A DNA stretch of 64,000 bases. Origin: Agrobacterium rosae (GTDB lineage: Bacteria > Pseudomonadota > Alphaproteobacteria > Rhizobiales > Rhizobiaceae). The notes beneath the pieces are model-generated. The model ran no database searches. It was not told the origin of the DNA and was given only the letters and a program-made list of their open reading frames with translations. This document shows, one piece after another, positions 46,673-56,282 of this stretch; the stretch's first letter is position 1, and the number at the start of each line of letters is the position of its first letter. Made by a program: the position numbers and the translations under genes. Location of the stretch: positions 531,096 through 595,095 of the forward strand of contig NZ_NXEJ01000008.1 in assembly GCF_002915175.1 (NCBI RefSeq). Direction: 5' to 3'.

Positions 46673-48907
46673 TCAGGCCGCGCGACGCCGGACGTTCCTG
46701 TCCTGGGTGTCGTTATTCATTTGGAAGCCGCCCAAAAGCTCTGAAAGTCTGCGGCTTTCTTCAGCAAGGCCAGCGCCGGCTGCATTCATTTCCTCGACCA
46801 TAGCCGCGTTCTGCTGGGTCACTTGATCCATGTGGTTAACGGAAGAATTGATTTCGGAAAGTCCCGTAGCCTGCTCTCTTGCCGCGGTTGCAATCGCGCC
46901 CATCTGTTCGTTGATTGCAGCGACGAGGCCTGCGATTTCCGTTAGGCCTTCGCCGGTATCGTTGACGAGTACGACGCCTTGATTGACGGCTGCTTCGGAG
47001 TTGCCGACCAGAGCTTTGATTTCCTTGGCGGCCTTGGCGGATCTTTGGGCGAGCTCGCGAACTTCCTGCGCCACCACGGCAAAGCCCTTGCCCGCCTCGC
47101 CCGCGCGGGCAGCTTCCACGCCGGCATTAAGTGCCAGAAGGTTGGTTTGGAACGCGATTTCGTCAATCACGCCAATGATCTGCCCAATCTGATTGGACGC
47201 GGTTTCGATGCGGCTCATGGCATCAACCGCGTTTGACACGACCTTGCTGGAGTTTTCCGCGCGCTCGCTTGCATTGCGCACCATTTCACGTGCCTCATTG
47301 GCCCGCTCTGATGTCTGCTTGACGTTGGTGGTGACTTCCTCCAGCGCCGCAGCGGTTTCTTCCAAAGACGCCGCCTGCTGTTCTGTTCGTTTCGATAGCT
47401 GATCGGAAGCCGAAGATATCTCATCACTGCCGCTTCGTACGCTCAGGACCGTTTTGCTGACGCTTTCGAGGGCCGAGCGCAGTTGATGGACAGAGCTGTT
47501 GAAATCGTGGCGAAGGCTCTCGAATTGTTCGCTGAACTGCTCATCCAGTTCGCACAGCAGATCGCCGGCGGCAAGCCGCTTCAGCCCGTGCGCCAGCCCG
47601 GAGGTCGCCCGTTGCAGGCGTTCTTCAGCTTCGCCTTCGGCGCGTTGCTGTATGCTGATGCGCTCTGCCTCGGCAACTTCACGTCCACGAACCGTTTCCG
47701 CTTCAAGTTCACGGTTCTGGATCGCGGCTTCGCGAAAGATTTCCACGGCGCGTGCCATATCACCGATCTCATCCTTGCGGCTCGATCCGTTGATGATGAC
47801 AGACAAATCGCCGCCCGCCAGTTTACGCATTGCCTGGGTCAAGGCACCGATCGGGTTGGCAATGCGGAAAATAATGATGGAGATGACACCGATGGTCAGC
47901 CCGAGTGCGAGCAGAGTGCCGACGGCCAGAAAAATGATGGAAGTCGTCGAAGATGCCAGATTCGTCGTGGTGAGCGTCGTCATCTGCGCAAGCGAGGCAG
48001 AGGCGATATCTGCAACGGAGGCCTGAGCCGGGGCAGCAGGTTTGCGCCAGTCCTCTACGGACATGTCAAACGGTTGACCAGCTTGCGATTGCTTGATTGC
48101 GGCAATTCGCTGGTTGGCATAGGCACCGCCAAAATAGGTGGTTTGTGCCGTCCGGTGAAGCTCTTTCAGTTGGACTGGAGCAGAATCGCTGCTGATGATC
48201 TGCGTGATGACATCCCATGCAAGTGCGACCTTGGCGTCCTGAACGGCGATTTCCGCGAGTTTGTCGGAGGACAGCGGCTGCTTGGCGATGACCCCGCCAA
48301 CTAGGGTGGTATTTGCCGTGCCCAGTTGTGTGCGGGCCGTCCAGGCCAATGAGCGCAACTGCGTGAACATGATCATGGACGGATCGCGAGAAATGATAGC
48401 CGCCTCGACCGTGTTTGATGCTGCTTCGAGATCAGCCAGCATAGTGTCAGCCATGCCCGTCAACTTTTTTGGGAGGGTGGCATCACGTTCGGCGACGGGG
48501 CGCGTTACGGCGCTGTCAACGCTTGTACGCGTAGCAATCCACTGGGTGTAACCACTCATGACCGGCGCAAGCGTCTGTCCGATGGCTTTATCATCGAACT
48601 GGCTGGCCACGTCCTTGACCTTGGCGAAAGCGGCGTCGATATCCTGCCGGCCAACAGTGATGTTTTTCACGCTCGATGAAACGTCAGCTGGCTCCAGCTT
48701 GAGTGCGGAAGAGACGCCGCCACGTTCTCCGCGTAGGCCAAGAAGCGTCTGGAAAAGTGCGGAATCCAGTTCGGCCAGCTTGGCAAGATGTGCGGAATTG
48801 CTTCGCTGCTCGATCTCCTTGAGCAGCCGATCGCCCATCAGGCCCATCACCAGAATACTCAATATGGCAAAGGAAATGATCAGAACTGACTTAATCGACA
48901 CTTTCAT
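46673..48907 (-). CDS. Methyl-accepting chemotaxis protein
   Basis: Transmembrane chemoreceptor of 744 residues. TM1 (about 7-27) and TM2 (about 322-347) frame a periplasmic, all-helical sensor of nearly 300 residues with a [13 protein letters not shown] segment reminiscent of NIT-type helices. HAMP units follow (around 347-400 and near 430-485), then the signalling domain with the conserved hairpin [37 protein letters not shown] and methylation helices with [10 protein letters not shown]. The C-terminus (NVRRRAA) has no CheR/CheB pentapeptide. It is convergent with the galactoside operon; a link to galactoside taxis is possible but only inferred. Confidence 0.93.
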   Translation of the reverse strand: MKVSIKSVLIISFAILSILVMGLMGDRLLKEIEQRSNSAHLAKLAELDSALFQTLLGLRGERGGVSSALKLEPADVSSSVKNITVGRQDIDAAFAKVKDVASQFDDKAIGQTLAPVMSGYTQWIATRTSVDSAVTRPVAERDATLPKKLTGMADTMLADLEAASNTVEAAIISRDPSMIMFTQLRSLAWTARTQLGTANTTLVGGVIAKQPLSSDKLAEIAVQDAKVALAWDVITQIISSDSAPVQLKELHRTAQTTYFGGAYANQRIAAIKQSQAGQPFDMSVEDWRKPAAPAQASVADIASASLAQMTTLTTTNLASSTTSIIFLAVGTLLALGLTIGVISIIIFRIANPIGALTQAMRKLAGGDLSVIINGSSRKDEIGDMARAVEIFREAAIQNRELEAETVRGREVAEAERISIQQRAEGEAEERLQRATSGLAHGLKRLAAGDLLCELDEQFSEQFESLRHDFNSSVHQLRSALESVSKTVLSVRSGSDEISSASDQLSKRTEQQAASLEETAAALEEVTTNVKQTSERANEAREMVRNASERAENSSKVVSNAVDAMSRIETASNQIGQIIGVIDEIAFQTNLLALNAGVEAARAGEAGKGFAVVAQEVRELAQRSAKAAKEIKALVGNSEAAVNQGVVLVNDTGEGLTEIAGLVAAINEQMGAIATAAREQATGLSEINSSVNHMDQVTQQNAAMVEEMNAAGAGLAEESRRLSELLGGFQMNNDTQDRNVRRRAA

Positions 48908-49098
48908 TGTGGTACTCCCCAGAACCCCGAAATGGCGCAGCGCTAGAGAGCGTCGCCATGTGCCGTTACGGTTACAGGAAATATGATAAGTTTATCTTAA
49001 GTCAGGCATATAACGACCGTACACCGAAACATGTCTGACATCTTCATCGGGCGGTTTGCCCCAGACTTAGCTGATAGCTGGACTGGGGCAGAGACCTC

Positions 49099-51351
49099 TC
49101 AAGCAGACTTTACCCGCAGCAACCTTAAAGCATTGAGCGTTACCAGCACCGTTGCACCGGTATCTGCCAGAATTGCAGGCCAGAGACCTGTGAGGCCGAT
49201 GATCGTCGTTACGAGAAACACAACCTTCAGCCCCAGCGACATGGCGATATTCTGATAAATATTGCGCATTGTGCGTTTGGACAAATCGATCATTCTGGCG
49301 ATATCGGAGACGCGCCCATGCAAAATGGCAGCGTCTGCCGTTTCCAATGCGACGTCCGTACCGCCACCCATGGCAATGCCGATATCGGCGGCAGCAAGCG
49401 CTGGCGCATCATTAATGCCATCTCCAACCTTGCCGACGACAAAGCCCTGACTTTTCAGTTCTCCGACAATCCGCTGCTTGTCCTCTGGCATCAATTCGGC
49501 ACGAACCTCGATACCAAGGGCCTGGCCAATCGCGTCTGCCGTGCGCTTGTTATCACCGGTCAGCATGACGATCTTCACACCGCTGTCTTTCAGCAAGGCA
49601 AGGCCCTGAACGGCATCGGCACGTGGTTCATCACGCATGGCGATGGCACCGGCGAGCTTGCCATCAACAAGCAGAACGGAAACCGTTTTGCCATCGTCGT
49701 TCAACGCGGAGATCATGTTCAGGTGCTGCTCTGGAACAGAAACCCTTTCGGCAGCGGCCCTTGGCGAGCCCAGGAATATCTCCTTACCCTCCACGACAGC
49801 CGTCACACCCTTGCCACCCAGCGCTTTCGCATCCTGCGAAACGGGAATATCGACACCATTTTCCGCAGCTTTGGCAAGAATGGAGACCGCGAGAGGGTGG
49901 CTAGATCCTGTTTCAAGCGAAGCTGCAAGACGCAGAACGTCCGCTTCCGTGAACTCGAACGGGACGATATCCGTGACCTTGGGCTTGCCCTCCGTCAACG
50001 TTCCCGTCTTATCCAACGCAATTGCCGTGAGCTTTCCAACGCCCTCGAGGACCGAACCACCTTTCATCAACAAACCGCGCCGCGCGCCCGCAGACAGTGA
50101 GGCGGCGATAGCGGCAGGTGTGGAGATGACAAGCGCGCAGGGGCAGCCGATCAACAAAATGGCCAGTCCCTTGTAAACCCACTCGTTCCAATCCGCGCCC
50201 ACAACGAGAGGCGGAACCACGGCAACCAATGCTGCAACCAGCACGACCGCAGGCGTATAATATTTCGAAAAGCGGTCGATGAAGCGCTCGGTGGGTGCCT
50301 TCTTTTCCTGCGCTTCCTCAACCAGTTTCACGACCCGTGCGATGGTGTTGTCTTGCGCCGCCGCCGTGACCCGCACGCGAAGGGCAGCGTTGCCGTTTAC
50401 TGTACCGGCAAAGACCGTATCATCCGGGCTCTTGTTTACCGGGACGCTTTCGCCCGTCACCGGTGCCTCGTCTACCGAGCTTTCACCGGAGACGATTATG
50501 CCATCGGCGGAGATGCGGTCACCCGGACGCACGAGAATAATGGAGCCAACGGCCAGCTTTTCCGCGGGTACCTCACGCGTCTTTCCATCTTCTTCCACAA
50601 ATGCTGTTTTGGGAACGAGCGCCGCGAGCGATTTGATGCTGTCTCTGGCCTTGCCCGCAGCAACCCCTTCCAGCAATTCGCCGACGAGGAACAGGAAAAC
50701 GACGGCCGCCGCTTCTTCCGTCGCATTGATGACGAGCGCTCCGATGGCGGCAATCGTCATGAGCATCTCGATGGAAAATGGTGTCCCTGCGAAAGCAGCC
50801 ATGATCGCACGCCGCGCAATCGGGACGAGGCCGACAAGCATTGCAAGCGCAAATGCGTAAATTTGAATGGCTGGGAACAGATGCCCAACACCATAGGCAA
50901 TAACCAGCGCTATGCCTGCCAGAATAGTCGTCCGCCCCTTTTTGCTTTTCCACCACGGTCCGCTGCTCGGCGCATGGTCATGTCCATGCAGACCTTCGAC
51001 GCTCACCGTGGTCTTTTTTGATCCGTGGGATCCGTGATCGTGGTGGTCATGCTGGTGAGTGTGGTCATGGTCGTGTGTGCAGTCGGGACCACGCTCATGC
51101 AATGGTTCCGACGTGGCGGATGCGGCGGCGGCTGGAAGCTGCGCTACATCATAACCCAGCCCCGTCACCTTTTTCCCGATTGCGGTCAGGTCACTTTTCT
51201 CATCATGGCTGACGGTCATCGTACCGGCGGTAACCGAGACCGAAACGTCTTCCACACCCGGCATGCGCCGCACCGCGGTATCGATCTTGGTGGCGCAGGA
51301 AGCGCAATCCATGCCCTCGACGCGAAATCTGGTCTGCAAAGACGTACTCAT
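49099..51351 (-). CDS. zntA: Zn/Cd/Pb-exporting P1B-type ATPase (ZntA-like)
   Basis: Inner-membrane metal pump of 750 residues. The N-terminal HMA domain has GMDCASCATKID, followed by a His/Asp-rich linker (about 93-112). Six to eight membrane segments include the CPC motif (GCPCALVIST near 403), then DKTGTLTEGKP with the phosphorylated Asp near 447, SSHPLAV, and TGDNKRTADAIG. CPC plus the His-rich linker point to zinc, cadmium or lead export rather than copper. A MerR-type promoter precedes it; no merR-family gene lies in the window. The divergent neighbour is the ribB leader. Confidence 0.93.
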   Translation of the reverse strand: MSTSLQTRFRVEGMDCASCATKIDTAVRRMPGVEDVSVSVTAGTMTVSHDEKSDLTAIGKKVTGLGYDVAQLPAAAASATSEPLHERGPDCTHDHDHTHQHDHHDHGSHGSKKTTVSVEGLHGHDHAPSSGPWWKSKKGRTTILAGIALVIAYGVGHLFPAIQIYAFALAMLVGLVPIARRAIMAAFAGTPFSIEMLMTIAAIGALVINATEEAAAVVFLFLVGELLEGVAAGKARDSIKSLAALVPKTAFVEEDGKTREVPAEKLAVGSIILVRPGDRISADGIIVSGESSVDEAPVTGESVPVNKSPDDTVFAGTVNGNAALRVRVTAAAQDNTIARVVKLVEEAQEKKAPTERFIDRFSKYYTPAVVLVAALVAVVPPLVVGADWNEWVYKGLAILLIGCPCALVISTPAAIAASLSAGARRGLLMKGGSVLEGVGKLTAIALDKTGTLTEGKPKVTDIVPFEFTEADVLRLAASLETGSSHPLAVSILAKAAENGVDIPVSQDAKALGGKGVTAVVEGKEIFLGSPRAAAERVSVPEQHLNMISALNDDGKTVSVLLVDGKLAGAIAMRDEPRADAVQGLALLKDSGVKIVMLTGDNKRTADAIGQALGIEVRAELMPEDKQRIVGELKSQGFVVGKVGDGINDAPALAAADIGIAMGGGTDVALETADAAILHGRVSDIARMIDLSKRTMRNIYQNIAMSLGLKVVFLVTTIIGLTGLWPAILADTGATVLVTLNALRLLRVKSA

Positions 51352-51377
51352 ATGTCATTCCTCTTGGTTATGAGCAT

Positions 51378-51408
51378 GTCTTACGACCTCTAGCCACTAG
51401 AGCTGCAA
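51378..51408 (-). promoter_or_regulatory. MerR-type promoter of the zntA-like gene
   Basis: On the minus strand, -35 TTGCAG (51403-51408) and -10 TAAGAC (51378-51383) are 19 bases apart, the long spacing used by MerR-family activators. The spacer contains the perfect dyad CTCTAG-N3-CTAGAG (51388-51402). A ZntR-like activator is expected, encoded elsewhere. Confidence 0.65.
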
Positions 51409-51534
51409 GAACAAAAATCAACTAGTCCGCCAATGCCTGCGTTAAAGTGCACCGAGATGCGGTTGAATTGCCGATTGATGTCTCGCTACGCAAATTCTTT
51501 TCCCAAATGGCTATTCTCAAGCAAGCTTTGCCTC

Positions 51535-51564
51535 TTGATCATAGGAGCGTCCTTGACCTATGTT
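51535..51564 (+). promoter_or_regulatory. Possible promoter of the riboswitch-ribB transcript
   Basis: TTGATC (51535-51540) and TATGTT (51559-51564) are 18 bases apart, just before the riboswitch. The match is moderate. I see nothing further between the zntA promoter and this site. Confidence 0.4.
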
Positions 51565-51570
51565 CGCTGT

Positions 51571-51709
51571 GTTCTCAGGGCGGGGTGTAATTCCCCACCG
51601 GCGGTATCGGGATTTATCCCGGAGCCCGCGAGCGCTTCCGGTTATGCCGGAAGGTCAGCAGATCCGGTGAGAGGCCGGAGCCGACGGTATAGTCCGGATG
51701 GAAGAGAAC
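51571..51709 (+). ncRNA. FMN riboswitch (RFN element)
   Basis: All conserved RFN blocks are present in order: gttctcagggcggggtg, ccccaccggcggta, gcccgcgagcgc, ggtcagcagatccggtgaga, ggccggagccgacggta and gtccggatggaagagaac. The closing stem pairs gttctc (51571-51576) with gagaac (51704-51709). It lies about 110 bases before ribB. A tetraloop hairpin follows (tcccgc-aatc-gcggga, 51721-51736) without a T-run, so control may act on translation or through Rho. Confidence 0.97.
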
Positions 51710-51822
51710 AAGGTGGCATATCCCGCAATCGCGGGAGAATGTTGCGTTGTTCGCCCAAGGGAAATTTGGCGTCTTAAAAACGCGAAAGTGCTGGAAACGG
51801 CATTACCCTTGAAAGGCAAGAC

Positions 51823-52464
51823 ATGACTATTTCTACAATTGAAGAAGCGGTTGCAGCCATCGCACGCGGTGACATGCTTATCGTCGTCGATGATGAAGAT
51901 CGCGAAAACGAAGGCGACATCATCGTTGCTTCCGACAGCATTACCGCCGATCAGGTTGCGTTCATGATGAACCATGCGCGTGGTCTCATCTGCGTGGCCA
52001 TACCAGGTGAACGTCTGGACGAACTCGACATTCCGATGATGGTGCCGCGCAATACGGAATATCACAAGACGGCATTTACCGTCTCAGTTGACTACATTCC
52101 CGGCACCACGACTGGAATTTCCGCAAGTGACCGCGCAAAGACGGTGCGCGCATTGGTTTCCCCGGATAGCAAGCCGGATGACTTTGCACGTCCGGGCCAC
52201 ATCTTTCCGTTGCGGGCAAACCCGCTCGGCGTTCTCGGTCGTACGGGGCATACGGAGGCTGCGGTCGATCTTTGCCGTCTGGCCGGCAAGTTCCCGTCTG
52301 GTACCATATGTGAGGTGGCAAATGACGACGGCACCATGGCGCGACTGCCGCAGTTGGAAATCTTTGCCGCACGCCATGATCTGCTTGTCGTCACGATCAA
52401 GGATCTGGTCGATTACCTGACGGTGCGCGAGCATGGAGACATTGCCGAAAAACAGGTCGCCTGA
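51823..52464 (+). CDS. ribB: 3,4-dihydroxy-2-butanone 4-phosphate synthase
   Basis: Monofunctional RibB of 213 residues that makes the four-carbon unit of riboflavin from ribulose 5-phosphate, using Mg. Motifs: DDEDRENEGDIIVA (metal and acid site), SASDRAKTVRAL, RPGHIFPLRA and GHTEAAVDLCRLAG. No GTP cyclohydrolase II domain follows. The ATG has aaagg upstream. It is the only gene behind the FMN riboswitch and is closed by a terminator, so this transcript answers to flavin level on its own. Confidence 0.97.
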   Translation: MTISTIEEAVAAIARGDMLIVVDDEDRENEGDIIVASDSITADQVAFMMNHARGLICVAIPGERLDELDIPMMVPRNTEYHKTAFTVSVDYIPGTTTGISASDRAKTVRALVSPDSKPDDFARPGHIFPLRANPLGVLGRTGHTEAAVDLCRLAGKFPSGTICEVANDDGTMARLPQLEIFAARHDLLVVTIKDLVDYLTVREHGDIAEKQVA

Positions 52465-52485
52465 TCTGGTCAGTATACACAACGT

Positions 52486-52514
52486 AAAAATGCACCCTGA
52501 CAGGGCGCATTTTT
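52486..52514. terminator. Bidirectional terminator after ribB
   Basis: aaaaatgc (52486-52493) pairs with gcattttt (52507-52514), with ccc/ggg pairing nearer the loop. A-rich and T-rich ends make it active in both directions; it lies between ribB (+) and the convergent DapA-family gene (-). Confidence 0.85.
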
Positions 52515-52524
52515 GTTTGGGCTG

Positions 52525-53460
52525 TTAGTTGGGGTAGCGCGAGGCGTACCAGGCCTTGAACAAGGCATATTGGTTTTCCAGCTGGCGGCGTTGCGAGGCA
52601 CTGAGCTCGTCCGTTTCGTTGAAGTGCAGAGTGTACTCGGCGTCACCGTTTAGAACCATCAGATACTTGTAGTGAAGCACGAGGTCCGGACCTTCATCAT
52701 AGGCAGAGAGAACGGTGAGTGCCTCTTCAAGTTCGCGCGCTTCGCGGCGCGATGCGGCGTCACCCTTTGCGGCTTTTTCACACAATGAAACGAGGTGAAG
52801 CACCTCTTTGGGAAGCGCATTGCCGATGCCGGTTATGGCACCACCAGCACCGCAATTGACGAAGCCGTGATAAACGCCGGTATCGACACCCACCATCAGC
52901 GTCAGATCATCATCACCTGCGGTGATGTTTTCAGCAGCATAGGTCATATCCGCCTTGCCACCGAATTCCTTGAAGCCGATCAGGTTGCTAAAGCGCGAGC
53001 GAAGATCGAAGAACAGATCGGCGCGTGTCGCAAAGCCATAATACGGGCTGTTGTAAATGACAGCAGGCAAACCGTCTGCCGCTTCGAGAATGGCGGAGAA
53101 ATGTGCCTTCTGCGCTGACGAAGACGAACCGCGAGACAGGACGCGGGGAATAACCATCAGCCCCTTGGCACCAACCTTGGCGGCATGCGCTGCATGGCTG
53201 ACCGCAGAGTTGGTGTTGATCGCACCCGTGCCAACGATTACGGGAATGCCGGCTTCGGCAAGACGCTTCACGCCTTCCTGGCGCTGCTCATCCGTCAGAA
53301 GTGGCCAGTCGCCCATCGAGCCGCAATAGACAACCGCTGACATGCCAGCAGCGATGAGATCCTTGCCCTTTTTGACAAGGCCATCGAAATCGGGCGTACG
53401 GTCCGCATTGCACGGCGTCATCAAAGCGGGAATGCAGCCAGAAAAAATCGTGTCAGCCAT
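52525..53460 (-). CDS. DapA-family aldolase/dehydratase
   Basis: Class I aldolase-fold enzyme of 311 residues in the dihydrodipicolinate synthase/N-acetylneuraminate lyase family. The Schiff-base Lys is in IGFKEFGG near residue 170 and the Tyr in VIYNSPYYGF. The N-terminal GSMGDWPLL replaces the GTTGE motif that binds pyruvate in DapA (Glu changed to Asp, an altered loop), so it is probably not lysine biosynthesis. Relatives act on keto-deoxy sugar acids or hydroxyproline-derived compounds. A GntR regulator gene lies upstream on the same strand, with an operator-like palindrome between them. Confidence 0.87.
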   Translation of the reverse strand: MADTIFSGCIPALMTPCNADRTPDFDGLVKKGKDLIAAGMSAVVYCGSMGDWPLLTDEQRQEGVKRLAEAGIPVIVGTGAINTNSAVSHAAHAAKVGAKGLMVIPRVLSRGSSSSAQKAHFSAILEAADGLPAVIYNSPYYGFATRADLFFDLRSRFSNLIGFKEFGGKADMTYAAENITAGDDDLTLMVGVDTGVYHGFVNCGAGGAITGIGNALPKEVLHLVSLCEKAAKGDAASRREARELEEALTVLSAYDEGPDLVLHYKYLMVLNGDAEYTLHFNETDELSASQRRQLENQYALFKAWYASRYPN

Positions 53461-53538
53461 GTCCTGTAACCTCTGTTCATCCTAGAGCACAAATGCCCAA
53501 AACCAATCATGATCAGTTCAATATCACGGCGATCATTC

Positions 53539-53550
53539 TTTGTCGACAAA
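53539..53550. promoter_or_regulatory. Candidate GntR-FCD operator
   Basis: TTTGTCGACAAA is a perfect 12-base palindrome in the 150-base gap upstream of the DapA-family gene. Around it are outer 9-base inverted arms atcagttca (53512-53520) and tgaactgat (53560-53568). It is a typical form for a dimeric FCD regulator; binding is inferred. Confidence 0.45.
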
Positions 53551-53610
53551 TAAAATACATGAACTGATGGCAAGTGAGTACACCAAGCACCGACGCGCCC
53601 ATCTTAATAT

Positions 53611-54330
53611 CTAGAGAGAAATATCCACGCTTTGACGAGTATCCGCTGCGATATAGGAGCGAATTTGCTGGACGATCTGGTCGGCATGGGCAACAGCAAT
53701 GTGGTCGGCTTTCTCCACGTCGCGCTCTATGATGGCCTGGATCATATCCTCATGTTCCGTTACGTAATGGCGTGGCAACACATCATTGAATGAGGAATAA
53801 TAAAGGCGAAGAATGCGCCGACCCTCATCGAGCAACCGCGTGAAAAGCTCCGTGTAGTGCCGGTTGCGGCCTGCCCAGGCGATAGCGAGGTGGAAATCCC
53901 TATTGGTGGAAATCATGGCAAGAACGTCGCGCTCGGTCACGGATGTTTCGAAGGATTTCTGAAACGCTCTGATGGTAACGATATCTTCTTCGGTGTGATT
54001 TGCCGCCGCCAGTCGTGTCGTGACGCGATACATCAACGTCAGCGCGTCGAAAAATTCAGGCAGGCCCAGAAAGTCGATCTGCGACACGATCGTTGCACGG
54101 TTCGTCAGCGTGGTGATCAGACCCTCGGCAGACAGCTTGACCAGAGCCTCCCGAATGGGTGTTCGCGACAGCTCGAAGCGTTCGGAAAGCTGGACCTCGT
54201 CAATCGGACTTCCAGGGGCAAGCTTAAGCTCTATGATTTCGTTGCGCAGCGTCTCATAGACCGTCGCGACGCCAAATCCTCTGCGATGCGTCTGCTTCTC
54301 TCTGTCATCAAGCTTTTCGTTCGCAATCAT
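53611..54330 (-). CDS. GntR-family transcriptional regulator (FCD subgroup)
   Basis: Regulator of 239 residues from the ATG at 54330, with ggggatgcggg upstream; an ATG seven codons earlier (54351) is possible. The N-terminal winged helix contains IIELKLAPGSPIDEVQLSERFELSRTPIREALVKLSAEGLI. The C-terminal all-helical FCD domain has the metal-site pattern with His residues in RDFHLAIAW, LPRHYVTEHEDM and ADHIAVAHADQI. FCD regulators sense organic acids or sugar acids, which fits control of the DapA-family gene next to it. Confidence 0.9.
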   Translation of the reverse strand: MIANEKLDDREKQTHRRGFGVATVYETLRNEIIELKLAPGSPIDEVQLSERFELSRTPIREALVKLSAEGLITTLTNRATIVSQIDFLGLPEFFDALTLMYRVTTRLAAANHTEEDIVTIRAFQKSFETSVTERDVLAMISTNRDFHLAIAWAGRNRHYTELFTRLLDEGRRILRLYYSSFNDVLPRHYVTEHEDMIQAIIERDVEKADHIAVAHADQIVQQIRSYIAADTRQSVDISL

Positions 54331-54421
54331 CCCGCATCCCCGCAACCACATAGATATGTCCGTTTACGATATTCGGTGGGATAACGGAATGCCCTAAAAC
54401 CTATCCGCGCAGAGCAACGTC

Positions 54422-56158
54422 TTACGCCGCGGAAACAGGCATGGAGAATGTGAACCTGGTTTCGACATCGTCGGAATGGACGGCAATCGTGCCCTTGTGA
54501 GCCTTTGCGATTTCAGAGGCGATATAGAGGCCGAGGCCAAGGCCTTGCATGCTGGGTCGCAGATCGCCCCGGCGGAATGGCTGAAAAAGCTTATCGAGCA
54601 TATCCACAGGGATTGGCACCCCGTGATTGCTGACGGAAAGCTGCAGATGCCCCTCGTGAATAAACCCACGGATTCCAACGGTCCCGTTCTCGACACCATG
54701 GGTCAAAGCATTCGAAACAAGATTGGAAAACATCTGCGCCATCCGAAGGCGGTCGATCAGCACCGGGACAGGAATGTCGAAATCGGCATCGATGTTGCGT
54801 TCGGGATGCGCAACGCGAAGCTCATCGATGACGTGAGACAGCGTTGTTGAGAGGTCGTGTTCAGAAATCTCGAGAGAAATACCACCGCCCAGTCTCGCCC
54901 GGGCCAAATCCATAACATTGTCGACCAATCCACCCATGCGGGCGATGCTGGACTTCATCAACTTCAGAACCAGTGGGCTGCGCTCGGTCCACCCCTCTTT
55001 GAGCAGGCGGGACGTGCCAGCATCCACGGCAGCAATCGGGTTGCGCAGGTCGTGGCCGAGAACGGCGATGAACTGTTCGCGCAGTTCGGAGACCTGTTGT
55101 TCCCGCACCAACAAATCCTGCGTCAGCTTCAGCCTTTCATCTGCATCCAGATGATGGGCGATCAGTTCGGCAAAAAGCTTGAAGGTACCCAGGACCTGGG
55201 GATTGTTGACCTTGGCCGGATTTGGATCGATAGCACATAACGAGCCGAAGAACTGGCCGTTGGACAGGATGATGGGTACGGATATATAGCTTCGTAACCC
55301 GTAGATACGCGGCGTGTGGTGATCCTTATATAAAGGGTCCACGGCAGAATCATCGAACACGACCGCCTCTCGGTGGTCGCGGATTTCATTGCACAGTGTA
55401 CTTTCTATCGGCAGTTCATCGCCCGGCTTAAGACCAAAACCGAGGTGATCGAGTGACTGGCAGGTGATCCACCTGTCTTTAGTCACTCTGGCAACGGCGG
55501 CAAAACCCATTCCCGTCATGCGCAAAACGACGTCGAGAATGGTGGGAACCGCCGCGATGCCCCCGACACGCTCGATGTCTTTCGAAAAATCACCCTGGTC
55601 ATCGCTATAATCCGGCAAAAGGCTGCGGGCCTGCGCCAGATCGCTGGAAAGCGAGCCGATCAGATCGACGGTTTCAAAGGCGGATGTGGCAGCACTGGCC
55701 AAAGCCTCCAGTGTCTCGATTTCCCACTGGCTCGGCTCATAGGGGTTTGACCAATAGGCACCAATCGCACCCACGGGGTTATTCGCTCCGACAGGAGCCA
55801 TAACCAGCGCTTTGACAAAAGTATCGACATAAAGATCGTGCGGTATACGCTCGTCCTTGAAGATGTCTGGAACGACCGCCGTTTTCCCATGTATCATGAC
55901 CCAGCCGCTGATGCAGGCGGAGGTCGAAAACCGCTGCCCCTTCCAAAGCGGCCCGACGGCGTCCTCTTCCACGTAGTAGCAAAGGTCGCCATCCCTGCGG
56001 ATGATCGCTATTCCCTGACACCCAATCAAGGCGCGCGCCGATGCCTTGACGGCCTCAATAACCTCGTCTTGCGTCCGAGCTCCTGCGATCCTGGCCGTTG
56101 CCTCGGTCAAACTTGAAAGTGATGTCAACGAGATCGATGTAAATTCATGCAATGCCAT
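54422..56158 (-). CDS. Cytosolic sensor histidine kinase with two GAF domains
   Basis: Soluble kinase of 578 residues from the ATG at 56158 (gggaaaga upstream). Two GAF domains occupy about 15-165 and 205-340, followed by a HisKA region with phosphorylation motif VLGHDLRNPIAAVD (His near 368), N-box FSNLVSNALTHG and G-boxes in GLGLGLYIASEIAKAH. No membrane segment, PAS or response regulator is present. The first GAF lacks an obvious bilin Cys. No response regulator gene is adjacent, so it is an orphan. Upstream residues to 56218 are in frame but less likely. Confidence 0.9.
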   Translation of the reverse strand: MALHEFTSISLTSLSSLTEATARIAGARTQDEVIEAVKASARALIGCQGIAIIRRDGDLCYYVEEDAVGPLWKGQRFSTSACISGWVMIHGKTAVVPDIFKDERIPHDLYVDTFVKALVMAPVGANNPVGAIGAYWSNPYEPSQWEIETLEALASAATSAFETVDLIGSLSSDLAQARSLLPDYSDDQGDFSKDIERVGGIAAVPTILDVVLRMTGMGFAAVARVTKDRWITCQSLDHLGFGLKPGDELPIESTLCNEIRDHREAVVFDDSAVDPLYKDHHTPRIYGLRSYISVPIILSNGQFFGSLCAIDPNPAKVNNPQVLGTFKLFAELIAHHLDADERLKLTQDLLVREQQVSELREQFIAVLGHDLRNPIAAVDAGTSRLLKEGWTERSPLVLKLMKSSIARMGGLVDNVMDLARARLGGGISLEISEHDLSTTLSHVIDELRVAHPERNIDADFDIPVPVLIDRLRMAQMFSNLVSNALTHGVENGTVGIRGFIHEGHLQLSVSNHGVPIPVDMLDKLFQPFRRGDLRPSMQGLGLGLYIASEIAKAHKGTIAVHSDDVETRFTFSMPVSAA

Positions 56159-56282
56159 GTCGGTCGTCTTTCCCGGAACTATGGCCGTGTTGCATGAGAG
56201 ATTAGCACCATTGCACATGTCCGCAAATAGATCAAACGCATGATATTACAAGCCCATTCCTGAAAATCATCCTTATCGGTGA

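Noticed and set aside
51433..51777. 114-residue plus-strand open frame
   Set aside because: It runs through the FMN riboswitch; the RNA structure explains the conservation and there is no ribosome site.
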